From: JBAXSK01 sp044358815
GTDB taxonomy: Bacteria > Cyanobacteriota > Cyanobacteriia > Pseudanabaenales > Pseudanabaenaceae
NCBI GenBank assembly: GCA_044358815.1
Contig: JBIKNH010000192.1
Span: 1-8,421, forward strand
Length of the DNA stretch: 8,421 nt
Direction: 5' to 3'
Shown: piece after piece, positions 1 to 5,066 of the stretch
Numbering within the stretch: the first letter of the stretch is position 1
Layout of the letters: each line of letters starts with the position of its first letter
Notes under the pieces: generated by a model
The model's database searches: none
Seen by the model: the letters and a program-made list of their open reading frames with translations, nothing else
Told to the model about the DNA's origin: nothing
Position numbers and translations under genes: made by a program

Positions 1-1
1 G

Positions 2-730
2 ATTAAACGTATCAGACTGGTGCGCCGTGCTGATGGTTATTATGCTCAGTTCTGTGTCGATGTGGAGCGGCGTGAACCACCTGAACCATCTAAAACTACG
101 ATCGGCTTAGACGTTGGTTTGAACCACTTCTATACCGATAGTAATGGTCAAGTCGTTGAGAATCCTAGATATCTTAGAAAGTCAGAGCGTCAACTTAAAA
201 AGTTGCAGCGCCAAGTATCTAAGCGAAAGAAGGGATCAGCTAATCGTAAAAAAGCAATTAAACGGTTAGCAAAGAAGCATTTGCAAGTGAGTAGGCAGCG
301 TAAAGACTTTGCAATAAAGACTGCAAGGTGCGTAGTAAGGTCTAACGACCTGATTGCCTATGAAGATTTGCAAGTGCGGAATATGATTAAAAATCATAAA
401 TTAGCTAAGTCGATCAGTGATGCAAGCTGGTCAATGTTTCGAGATTGGGTTGAATATTTTGGTAAGGTGTTTGGCAAGGTTACTGTTGCAGTCCCGCCCC
501 AATATACGAGCCAGAATTGCTCAAATTGCGGTAAGCAAGTTGTCAAAACATTGAGTCAGCGTACCCATCACTGTGGGCATTGTGGCACTGTATTAGACCG
601 TGACCATAATGCGGCTCTGAATATCTTAGCTATTGGTCTAAATAGGGTAGGGCATACCCAAATTCACGCCTGTGGAGAGTTCGACCTCTGCCAAGTTGAT
701 GCAAGTCGGCTTGGTAAGTTGTCTCAATGA
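2..730 (+). CDS. tnpB: TnpB, IS200/IS605-type RNA-guided nuclease (5' end outside window)
   Basis: This is the C-terminal part of a TnpB protein, the accessory nuclease of IS200/IS605-type elements; the family uses an element-encoded omega RNA to cut DNA next to a short motif. The frame is open to the first bases of the window, so the in-frame GTG at 20 is probably not the start. About 240 residues are present, against roughly 370-430 in complete members. Counting from that GTG, the RuvC residues are all visible: D31 in GLDVG, E115 in YEDL and D195 in DRDHNAALNIL. The Cys4 zinc finger is C167/C170/C185/C188. A Lys/Arg-rich stretch (53-100) follows the first RuvC motif. The tail from about residue 208 (RVGHTQIHACGEFDLC) looks like C-terminal tails of cyanobacterial TnpBs. 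No frameshift or internal stop is seen, so the visible part appears functional. Whether tnpA accompanies it is outside the window. Confidence 0.93.
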   Translation: MKRIRLVRRADGYYAQFCVDVERREPPEPSKTTIGLDVGLNHFYTDSNGQVVENPRYLRKSERQLKKLQRQVSKRKKGSANRKKAIKRLAKKHLQVSRQRKDFAIKTARCVVRSNDLIAYEDLQVRNMIKNHKLAKSISDASWSMFRDWVEYFGKVFGKVTVAVPPQYTSQNCSNCGKQVVKTLSQRTHHCGHCGTVLDRDHNAALNILAIGLNRVGHTQIHACGEFDLCQVDASRLGKLSQ

Positions 731-785
731 ATCAGGAATCCCCGTCACTTTACTCGCGGGGAGTGTCAATATCAGTTCTCTATTG
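620..785 (+). ncRNA. Predicted omega RNA (reRNA) with guide at 770-785
   Basis: In IS200/IS605 elements the TnpB guide RNA overlaps the 3' end of tnpB, runs through the right-end hairpin, and ends in a guide copied from the flanking DNA just past the element end. With the end at 769, the guide would start at 770 with TATCAGTTCTCTATTG. The 5' limit is arbitrary within the last 100 or so bases of tnpB, because no RNA start can be read from sequence. The call rests on position and on the 739-762 hairpin, not on a covariance match. Confidence 0.4.
739..762 (+). repeat. Subterminal hairpin of the IS right end
   Basis: TCCCCG (739-744) pairs with CGGGGA (757-762) around a 12-base loop (745-756). 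It lies 9 bases after the tnpB stop and 3 bases before TCAA (766-769). The position and shape fit the right-end hairpin of an IS200/IS605 element, which in TnpB systems also forms the last stem of the omega RNA scaffold. Confidence 0.7.
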
Positions 786-791
786 CCTAAT

Positions 792-863
792 CACTAAATC
801 AAGCCGTTGATTAACCTCTTAATCAAGTCAATCAACCAAGCCACTGAATTAAGCCACTAAATC
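792..863 (+). repeat. Degenerate direct repeats CACTRAATYAAGCC
   Basis: CACTAAATCAAGCC (792-805) recurs as CACTGAATTAAGCC (842-855; 12 of 14 identical) and, in part, as CACTAAATC (855-863). The copies surround the 807-826 hairpin in the short spacer after the IS element. Their function is unknown; they may be remnants of a small repeat family. Confidence 0.4.
807..826. repeat. AT-rich perfect hairpin, 8-bp stem, 4-base loop
   Basis: TTGATTAA (807-814) and TTAATCAA (819-826) are perfect inverted copies around CCTC. It lies between the IS right end and the 3' end of the minus-strand acyltransferase gene. It could help end transcription of that gene, but no T-run follows on either strand, so I do not call it an intrinsic terminator. 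Confidence 0.5.
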
Positions 864-869
864 GGAAGC

Positions 870-2060
870 TCAAACTGCCAAAGTCGGCTCCGGCACGTCA
901 AAAGGCAACTCTTGGTTAATAGATTGAATCGCTTGGGCTTCATAGGCATTGACTTCTCGAATATAACTGCGAATAATTTGCCCAAACCGCTGGTTATAAA
1001 ATCGATGCAAACTATAGTTAGGCACAGCGGGAAACCCCCGACGTTTTTTATGTTCACCGCCCGCGCCAGGATCAAATCGCTGAATCCCCTGACTAATTGC
1101 CCAATCAATGGGAGCGTAATAACAGGCATTGAAGTGTAAACAGTCAATCTCTTGGACTGCGCCCCAATAACGCCCATACAACTGATCACCCTTGCGAATA
1201 CAGAAAGACATTCCCAATGGCTGAGGGAAGTCTGCTACCTCTGCCGCAAAAAATACCACTCGTTCCCCATAGTTATGAATTAAACCCTCAAAGAAACGGC
1301 GATTTAGATATTTACTACTGCCCCAAAATTTATCGCAGTGATCACTATAAAACCCATACATCAAATCATAGAAACTATGGGGTGCATCTTTGCCTGTGTA
1401 AGGCTTCATGGTAATCCCATATTTATTAATGGCTTGCCGTTCCCGTTTGATATTGCGTCTTTGATTGGCATTAAATGTTTGGAGATAATCATTAAAATCA
1501 TTGAATTGCTGATTTTCCCAAATATAACTGTGATGCATCCAAGCCGTAAAACCGCGATTCTCTAACTCATGTTTCCATGTCGGATCAACATAAAGAAAAT
1601 GGCAGGTACTGATGTGATGGGCCTCACAAAAATGGTCAATGGTTGAAATCATCAAGTCAATGATCCGACTCTGATCATCCTCAGATAAATCAGGATCTAG
1701 CAAAAACCGATACCCCCCCGCTGGTGTAAACGGAGTCATCCCCAATAATTTAGGATAGTAACTAATACCTAAACGGTGGGACAAATCCGCCCACTGCTGA
1801 TCAAAGACAAACTCGCCCCAGCTATGCCTTTTAAGATACAAAGGCGCAGCACCAATCAATTGTTTCCCTTGCCACACTAGGAGATGATGACTAGTCCACC
1901 CCTCCCGCTCTGTGGCACAGCCCGAATTTTCTAGATTTGCCAGCCACTCCCATTCTAGAAATGGTGTAGCGAGATGGGCGCTCAGGCTATTCCATTGCTG
2001 CGGAGTTACCTGATTGATGGTATTCGCCCAAGTGGTCGTGTAATGGGAACTTGGCAGCAT
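870..2060 (-). CDS. FemAB-like / DUF482 family N-acyltransferase (GNAT fold)
   Basis: A 396-residue protein of the FemAB-like family (PF04339, formerly DUF482; COG3146, predicted N-acyltransferase). The GNAT-type fold is related to FemA/FemB enzymes that transfer aminoacyl groups, but the substrate of this branch is not established, so a role in cell-envelope or peptide modification is inference. Family hallmarks are visible from end to end: PFLEWEWL at 33-40, GEFVFD at 82-87, YYPKLLGMTPFTPAGG at 101-116 and FDPGAGGEHKKRRGF at 329-343 near the C-terminus. The length is normal for the family and no signal peptide or membrane segment is seen, so it should be cytoplasmic. The ATG at 2058-2060 is the only reasonable start, although no strong Shine-Dalgarno precedes it. 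It lies 210 bp downstream of the thioredoxin gene on the same strand and probably has its own promoter. Confidence 0.9.
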   Translation of the reverse strand: MLPSSHYTTTWANTINQVTPQQWNSLSAHLATPFLEWEWLANLENSGCATEREGWTSHHLLVWQGKQLIGAAPLYLKRHSWGEFVFDQQWADLSHRLGISYYPKLLGMTPFTPAGGYRFLLDPDLSEDDQSRIIDLMISTIDHFCEAHHISTCHFLYVDPTWKHELENRGFTAWMHHSYIWENQQFNDFNDYLQTFNANQRRNIKRERQAINKYGITMKPYTGKDAPHSFYDLMYGFYSDHCDKFWGSSKYLNRRFFEGLIHNYGERVVFFAAEVADFPQPLGMSFCIRKGDQLYGRYWGAVQEIDCLHFNACYYAPIDWAISQGIQRFDPGAGGEHKKRRGFPAVPNYSLHRFYNQRFGQIIRSYIREVNAYEAQAIQSINQELPFDVPEPTLAV

Positions 2061-2130
2061 GGTTATTTAGGAATTTGGAGAATAGCTAAGGCAAATATTT
2101 AGCTTTAAGCTATGGTTTTGGCTAATTTTG

Positions 2131-2155
2131 AGTTAAACAAATTTAGTTAAACAAA
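2131..2155 (-). repeat. Direct repeat AGTTAAACAAA, two copies, 14-bp period
   Basis: AGTTAAACAAA occurs at 2131-2141 and again at 2145-2155, both exact. On the minus strand this reads TTTGTTTAACT twice, about 71-95 bases upstream of the FemAB-like start codon. The placement would suit a regulator site for that gene. No regulator is suggested by the sequence itself. Confidence 0.45.
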
Positions 2156-2235
2156 AACCTCAGAGGTCAGACTAATATCTTCACTCTGAAATTCAGTTTG
2201 ATCTAGAGTTTAACTCAGAATTATTTTGACTGGTG

Positions 2236-2269
2236 CTCAGACCCTGCGGGGGAAAAATCAGGCTCTCAG
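2236..2269 (-). terminator. Imperfect hairpin just after the thioredoxin gene
   Basis: CTCAGACCCTG (2236-2246) pairs with CAGGCTCTCAG (2259-2269) at 9 of 11 positions around a 12-base loop. It starts 2 bases past the thioredoxin stop on the minus strand. A T-run lies in the loop rather than after the stem, so this is not a classical intrinsic terminator. It may act in mRNA 3'-end formation or attenuation ahead of the acyltransferase gene. Confidence 0.3.
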
Positions 2270-2270
2270 G

Positions 2271-2588
2271 TTATAGCCAAGGCGCTAGGCGGCTCAACAA
2301 GTCGGGGACGGGCATGGCACCTTCAAGGCGGTATATTGGCTGACCATCTTTGAAAAGTACCATAGTGGGCAAAGCATACACCTGATACTTAGAGGCTAAT
2401 TCAGGATAGTTATCGGTGTTGATTTTGATGATTTGTACCTTGCCCCGCAATTGTTCCCCAGCTTGCTCAAGGACTTTGCTCATCAACTGACAAGGACCAC
2501 ACCAAGGGGCATAAAAATCCACCAGAATTGGGTTGTCTGAACTCGTGACCAATTCCTCAAAACTATTAAACTGCTTCTGGGTAGACAT
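2271..2588 (-). CDS. Thioredoxin, y-type (TrxQ/TRX y-like)
   Basis: A complete 105-residue single-domain thioredoxin, a cytosolic dithiol-disulfide oxidoreductase. The active site is WCGPC at 29-33, the buried acid is D24, and the cis-proline is P74 in ALPT, so all catalytic features are intact. The wording around the active site (ILVDFYAPWCGPCQLM), the ALPTMVLFKDG strand and the RLEGA segment resemble plant plastid TRX y and its cyanobacterial counterpart (called TrxQ in Synechocystis) more than m-type TrxA. TRX y proteins mainly reduce peroxiredoxins and other antioxidant enzymes; applying that here is inference from subtype. No symbol is given because databases use trxA, trxQ and trxY loosely for these proteins. 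The ATG at 2586-2588 gives a standard N-terminus. A candidate promoter lies 43 bases upstream. Confidence 0.95.
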   Translation of the reverse strand: MSTQKQFNSFEELVTSSDNPILVDFYAPWCGPCQLMSKVLEQAGEQLRGKVQIIKINTDNYPELASKYQVYALPTMVLFKDGQPIYRLEGAMPVPDLLSRLAPWL

Positions 2589-2630
2589 TATGGTTGCTTC
2601 GTTGCGGGTTGTGCCTAAGGTTTTGTCTAC

Positions 2631-2659
2631 AGTGTATGCAATTAGTTCGGTTTACGCAA
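2631..2659 (-). promoter_or_regulatory. Candidate promoter for the thioredoxin gene
   Basis: On the minus strand TTGCGT (2654-2659) and TACACT (2631-2636) are separated by exactly 17 bases. The -10 matches the consensus at 4 of 6 positions and the -35 keeps TTG. Transcription would start near 2624, leaving a leader of roughly 35 bases. This is a consensus match only. Confidence 0.35.
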
Positions 2660-2675
2660 GGTATGCCCACCCAAA

Positions 2676-2697
2676 CCGAAAATAGCCCGAAAATATT
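2676..2697 (-). promoter_or_regulatory. 11-bp-period direct repeat upstream of the thioredoxin promoter
   Basis: CCGAAAATA occurs exactly at 2676-2684 and 2687-2695, a period of 11 bases. On the minus strand it reads TATTTTCGG twice, and the nearer copy ends 16 bases upstream of the candidate -35. Two half-sites one helical turn apart just upstream of a promoter are typical of OmpR/PhoB-type response-regulator sites. The regulator is not identifiable. Confidence 0.4.
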
Positions 2698-2718
2698 CCT
2701 AGGGTAGAACCCCATAGG
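2698..2718. repeat. Bulged hairpin between the pilin and thioredoxin genes
   Basis: CCTA+GGGT (2698-2705) can pair with ACCC (2709-2712) and TAGG (2715-2718), with a 2-base bulge and a 3-base loop. It lies about 60 bases past the pilin stop on the minus strand. No T-run follows, so a terminator role is only possible. Confidence 0.3.
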
Positions 2719-2778
2719 CTAGTAATTAAAGATAGTAATTAGAGACATCTTAAAAAAACATCTTTAACTGTTAGGTAA

Positions 2779-3708
2779 CTACTGACTTTCATCCAACAGG
2801 AATTGCGTAGGACAGGTGGGGAAGTTGTTAGTTGTGTCGTAGTCCCCAGAAATTGGTGCAGCCACTGGTTGACCAGATACACACATCACCGAGCGGACTT
2901 GTACTTCATAAACCTGACTTGTCACTACCATCGCTACCACCCCCGCATAGGACTTGAGGGAGCCGGACTTAGCTTGACCGAAATTCGTTGCTAACTTCCA
3001 AAGGGGATAGGAACCAGAACTCACAATACTATAGTTATAGTGAGTGGTTCCTTGGGATAGCCCCACCCCCAAAGTATCGACATTAGATGCAAACTGACTA
3101 AATTGCAGATAGTAGCCATGTTGAGTGCGATTCATGGAGCCAATGTAAGACTTAGCTTCTGCCATGCGGGCTTTATTGGCTTGAGACAGAAATGATGGTA
3201 AAGATATAGCGGCTAAAATGCCAATGATAATGATAACCACCAGCAGTTCAATGAGGGTGAAACCGGCGGTGGCAAAAGAGGTCGATTTGACAGATTGATC
3301 TGCAATATTATTGGCAGTTCTAAACCTGTGAAGATGCTGTTTCAGCAATCCTCTACTTAACATTTGTAATACTAGTCTTAGTAAAATCATACTGCCACCA
3401 AGCCCTACCCTAGAAATACAATCAGTCTCTCGATCACCTTGCAATCTATGATCAAGATTACCATGTAAATTGTTACATGAAGTACTAGATAAACCAGTCA
3501 GGAAATTATTAACTGGAGAGGTACCACAACCAGAAATATAGGTTGACTTGGATTGGCAATTAGATGAAAACTTGAACCATGATGATAGGGGTAAATTCTT
3601 GTCTAAATTTGCACTCAAATTGTTAATTGAGTTGGACTGTATGATCCTAGAGGTTTGAGGGTTTAGTGTCGGATTTTGCCAATTTTTGTACATCTCAATA
3701 TCAACCAT
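2779..3708 (-). CDS. Type IV pilin-like (G/H class) prepilin with long N-terminal extension
   Basis: A prepilin: the class III cleavage and assembly signal ATAG|FTLIELL has the cut after G149, F150 as mature residue 1 and Glu at mature position 5. A hydrophobic helix follows (about 150-172, LLVVIIIIGILAAISLPSFL). The 160-residue mature part resembles the cyanobacterial pilin G/H family (MNRTQHGYYLQFSQFA, LGVGLSQGTTHYNYSI, LKSYAGVVAM), with C276 and C299 able to close a C-terminal disulfide loop. It should be cut by PilD and assembled into type IV pili or a pseudopilus. The start is uncertain. The frame opens at ATG 3708, right after an in-frame TAG, and gives a 149-residue leader rich in Asn, Ser and Cys. 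M107 (3388-3390), preceded by GGTGG at a 4-base spacing, gives a 43-residue leader; M116 (3361-3363) gives 34, nearer the norm, but has no ribosome site. The function is well supported; the N-terminus is not. Confidence 0.85.
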   Translation of the reverse strand: MVDIEMYKNWQNPTLNPQTSRIIQSNSINNLSANLDKNLPLSSWFKFSSNCQSKSTYISGCGTSPVNNFLTGLSSTSCNNLHGNLDHRLQGDRETDCISRVGLGGSMILLRLVLQMLSRGLLKQHLHRFRTANNIADQSVKSTSFATAGFTLIELLVVIIIIGILAAISLPSFLSQANKARMAEAKSYIGSMNRTQHGYYLQFSQFASNVDTLGVGLSQGTTHYNYSIVSSGSYPLWKLATNFGQAKSGSLKSYAGVVAMVVTSQVYEVQVRSVMCVSGQPVAAPISGDYDTTNNFPTCPTQFLLDESQ

Positions 3709-3737
3709 GATCTAAGTTTACTACCCCCGCCATAATG

Positions 3738-3766
3738 TATCTAATTCTAAGATGATAAAATATCAA
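3738..3766 (-). promoter_or_regulatory. Weak candidate promoter for the pilin gene
   Basis: On the minus strand TTGATA (3761-3766) is followed after 17 bases by TAGATA (3738-3743). The -35 is good and the -10 is poor. A start near 3731 would give a leader of about 23 bases before ATG 3708, which favours use of the long reading frame. The region is AT-rich, so chance matches are likely. Confidence 0.28.
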
Positions 3767-3812
3767 AAATATGATAAATCTTACTTGGTTAGTTACATTT
3801 GTTTTACGTCTA

Positions 3813-3845
3813 TTTAATTACAGTTTAATTGCAATTTAATTGCAG
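3813..3845 (+). promoter_or_regulatory. Three tandem 11-bp repeats resembling a cyanobacterial Pho box
   Basis: TTTAATTACAG, TTTAATTGCAA and TTTAATTGCAG follow one another without gaps. The published SphR site of cyanobacteria is three copies of the octamer PyTTAAPyPy(T/A) spaced by 3 bases. Here the octamers are TTTAATTA (8 of 8) and TTTAATTG twice (7 of 8), with the same 3-base spacing. The array lies about 105 bases upstream of the pilin start but in plus-strand orientation; read on the minus strand the octamers match at only 6 of 8. SphR control of the pilin or of the plus-strand genes is therefore a hypothesis, and AT-richness raises the chance level. Confidence 0.45.
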
Positions 3846-4044
3846 AATTTAAATCTAGAAAAGTATAGCTTACAGATTAGTTCACTAGGCTGAGCCAAAG
3901 ATCACTCCATCTACTCCCCCAACTATGCTTAGTGCGAGCACAGAGTTAGAGTCCGTAGTTTCTAACGCATGAGTCTAACTTACCCATTTTCTAACAAGAT
4001 CCAACATGGCAATCAGAGAATTTACACCATGATTTTGATTGAGC

Positions 4045-4066
4045 GATCCCATGGAGTGATCCCATG
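4045..4066 (+). repeat. Direct repeat GATCCCATG, 13-bp period
   Basis: GATCCCATG occurs exactly at 4045-4053 and 4058-4066, separated by GAGT. It lies about 100 bases upstream of the candidate -35 of the plus-strand operon. No role is evident. Confidence 0.35.
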
Positions 4067-4105
4067 CAATAGGTTCCCAATTCTAAATTTTGATCATCTC
4101 ATCAC

Positions 4106-4138
4106 ATTACAACCCATTTACAACCTGTTTACAACCCA
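4106..4138 (+). promoter_or_regulatory. Three tandem 11-bp repeats resembling RpaB/HLR1 half-sites
   Basis: ATTACAACCC, TTTACAACCTG and TTTACAACCCA recur at a strict 11-base period (TTACAAC at 4107, 4118 and 4129). The HLR1 element bound by the cyanobacterial response regulator RpaB has half-sites (G/T)TTACA(T/A)(T/A), of which TTTACAAC matches 7 of 8; classic HLR1 spacing is 2 bases, here it is 3. The array ends 27 bases upstream of the candidate -35, a usual place for an activator. An OmpR/PhoB-family regulator is likely; RpaB specifically is inference. Confidence 0.45.
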
Positions 4139-4165
4139 TGAAATATCAACTTATGCGTAGAACTA

Positions 4166-4194
4166 TGGCAAGCCTTTGGGAAATGTGATATAAG
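4166..4194 (+). promoter_or_regulatory. Candidate extended -10 promoter for the plus-strand operon
   Basis: TGATATAAG (4186-4194) is an extended -10 with TATAAG matching 5 of 6. TGGCAA (4166-4171), 17 bases upstream, is a weak -35 (3 of 6). Weak -35 elements often go with activator sites, which fits the repeat array just upstream. The start would be near 4201, giving a leader of about 90 bases before ATG 4290. Confidence 0.45.
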
Positions 4195-4259
4195 TGAACC
4201 CTATAGCAGAAACTTTCAGTCCTATCTGGAGATGCTACTCAAGAATTTAACTCAAGGTT

Positions 4260-4288
4260 TCTCCTCAGATTTAATGGAGATCGACTCC
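4260..4288 (+). promoter_or_regulatory. Ribosome site of the DUF4178 gene inside two alternative hairpins
   Basis: GGAGA (4276-4280), 9 bases before ATG 4290, is a good Shine-Dalgarno and fixes the start. It can pair upstream with TCTCC (4260-4264, 11-base loop), or GGAG can pair downstream with CTCC (4285-4288, 5-base loop). Either pairing would hide the ribosome site, though both stems are only 4-5 bp. Confidence 0.35.
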
Positions 4289-4289
4289 T

Positions 4290-5066
4290 ATGCCTTCTGT
4301 TTTTACTCAGGTTAGACTGCAACAACTGCGGGCTGGTGATCGGGTGCACTATAGAGGTGTGCCTTGGGCAGTGAAAGATTTTAGCACCTATGCCGACAAT
4401 GACGAAGAATACGCCACTATGGAGTGGTTACTGGCTGGTGATAATCGGGAAATTTATCTGTTAAGGGAAGTTAATCCTCCGAATGAGGAAAGATCTCACA
4501 ACATCATTGAAAATGTTGAAAGTGTCGCTCTCAATCAAAGGGAATCGCAACAGTTACAGATTGAAGGAACTCACGGGGATATAAAACAGAACCAAAAGCC
4601 CCAAATTCGCTGGTATGTTTCCACTGAATTGCGTCTAGAACAGGTTTTAGTAGAGCCTAGTGGTGATGATTTACGTTACAGCCTCTGGAACAGTCGTCAG
4701 CATAATGGAAACTCCCTAGAACCCTATCCCCAGTTGATGGCTTTAGGAGAGTTATATTACTTTGAAGATGAAACCCAAGGCACCTATCAGGGAGAAGATG
4801 GCAGCTTAAAACGTTGCACTTGGGACTATTGGAATATTGATCATTCTCTCAATTTAGCCTTAGAGTTTTGGACAAATGACGAAGTTCATATTTATTCTAC
4901 TACGCCGGTTGCGCCAGAACTATTTAGTGACATAGAAACTAATGAAGTAGCAAAAGCTGTGGGTGTTAGTACCGTGTCCCAAGGCGGAGAACGGGCATGG
5001 CAGTGGATTGCTGCTTGGTCTATGGTCATAGTTGGTGTGTTTCTGATGTTGTTTGGCGGGTGGTAA
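4290..5066 (+). CDS. DUF4178 domain protein with C-terminal membrane anchor
   Basis: A 258-residue protein assigned to DUF4178, a family of unknown biochemical role that recurs beside spermidine-synthase-like genes, exactly as here. The N-terminal repeat-like unit has GDRVHYRGVPWAV at 16-28 followed by YATMEWLL at 41-48, resembling the 'GD-V-Y-G--W-V' opening of the family. A second half (about 108-215) has a Trp/Tyr-rich beta pattern (YSLWNSRQ, LYYFEDETQGTYQ, CTWDYWNI, LEFWTNDEVHIYST). A polar insert at about 65-105 separates the two. Residues 237-258 form one hydrophobic C-terminal helix ending in GGW, so the bulk is probably cytoplasmic and tail-anchored. There is no N-terminal signal peptide. 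GGAGA precedes the ATG by 9 bases. Its TAA is followed directly by the GTGATG of the next gene, so the two are almost certainly cotranscribed and translationally coupled. Assignment is by pattern recognition, without a profile search. Confidence 0.75.
   Translation: MPSVFTQVRLQQLRAGDRVHYRGVPWAVKDFSTYADNDEEYATMEWLLAGDNREIYLLREVNPPNEERSHNIIENVESVALNQRESQQLQIEGTHGDIKQNQKPQIRWYVSTELRLEQVLVEPSGDDLRYSLWNSRQHNGNSLEPYPQLMALGELYYFEDETQGTYQGEDGSLKRCTWDYWNIDHSLNLALEFWTNDEVHIYSTTPVAPELFSDIETNEVAKAVGVSTVSQGGERAWQWIAAWSMVIVGVFLMLFGGW

Larger units (their letters stand above)
1..769 (+). mobile_element. Right part of an IS200/IS605-type element
   Basis: The tnpB 3' end is followed after 9 bases by a short stem-loop and then GTGTCAA. 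IS200/IS605 elements lack terminal inverted repeats and end in subterminal hairpins recognised by the Y1 transposase TnpA; TCAA is a known right-end cleavage tetranucleotide in this family (for example IS608). I therefore place the right boundary at about 769. The left end, any tnpA and the target motif are beyond the window edge. The boundary is inferred, not shown by an empty-site comparison. Confidence 0.65.
3709..4289. other. Divergent intergenic control region without a convincing gene
   Basis: These 581 AT-rich bases separate the minus-strand pilin from the plus-strand operon. I see no tRNA, no ORF with family resemblance, and no clear intrinsic terminator. It holds two triple 11-bp repeat arrays (3813-3845 and 4106-4138), a 9-bp direct repeat GATCCCATG (4045-4053 and 4058-4066), and an extended -10 promoter (4166-4194). 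A 63-codon open frame at 3969-4160 overlaps one repeat array and looks spurious. Confidence 0.6.

Noticed and set aside
20..22. GTG at 20 as the true start of the TnpB gene
   Set aside because: The frame is open to base 2 and already encodes TnpB-like sequence (IKRIRLVRR), so the gene is cut by the window edge.
857..1565. Four short open frames on both strands (857-1189, 912-1139, 1217-1414, 1338-1565)
   Set aside because: They lie inside the well-supported FemAB-like gene and show no family resemblance.
2740..2770. T-run after the pilin stop (minus strand) as an intrinsic terminator
   Set aside because: The flanking ACATCTT words are direct, not inverted, repeats, so no stem precedes the T-run.
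2803..2994. 63-codon plus-strand open frame
   Set aside because: It is antisense to the conserved pilin domain and looks like a shadow frame.
3808..3821. GTC-N8-TAC as an NtcA site
   Set aside because: One mismatch to GTA-N8-TAC in AT-rich DNA is expected often by chance, and it overlaps the better-explained triple repeat.
3813..4138. Iterated repeats as a replication origin or CRISPR array
   Set aside because: Units are 11 bases without spacers, no DnaA-box cluster is evident, and no cas genes are nearby.
3969..4160. 63-codon plus-strand open frame in the intergenic region
   Set aside because: It runs through the 4106-4138 repeat array, has no ribosome site and no recognisable features.
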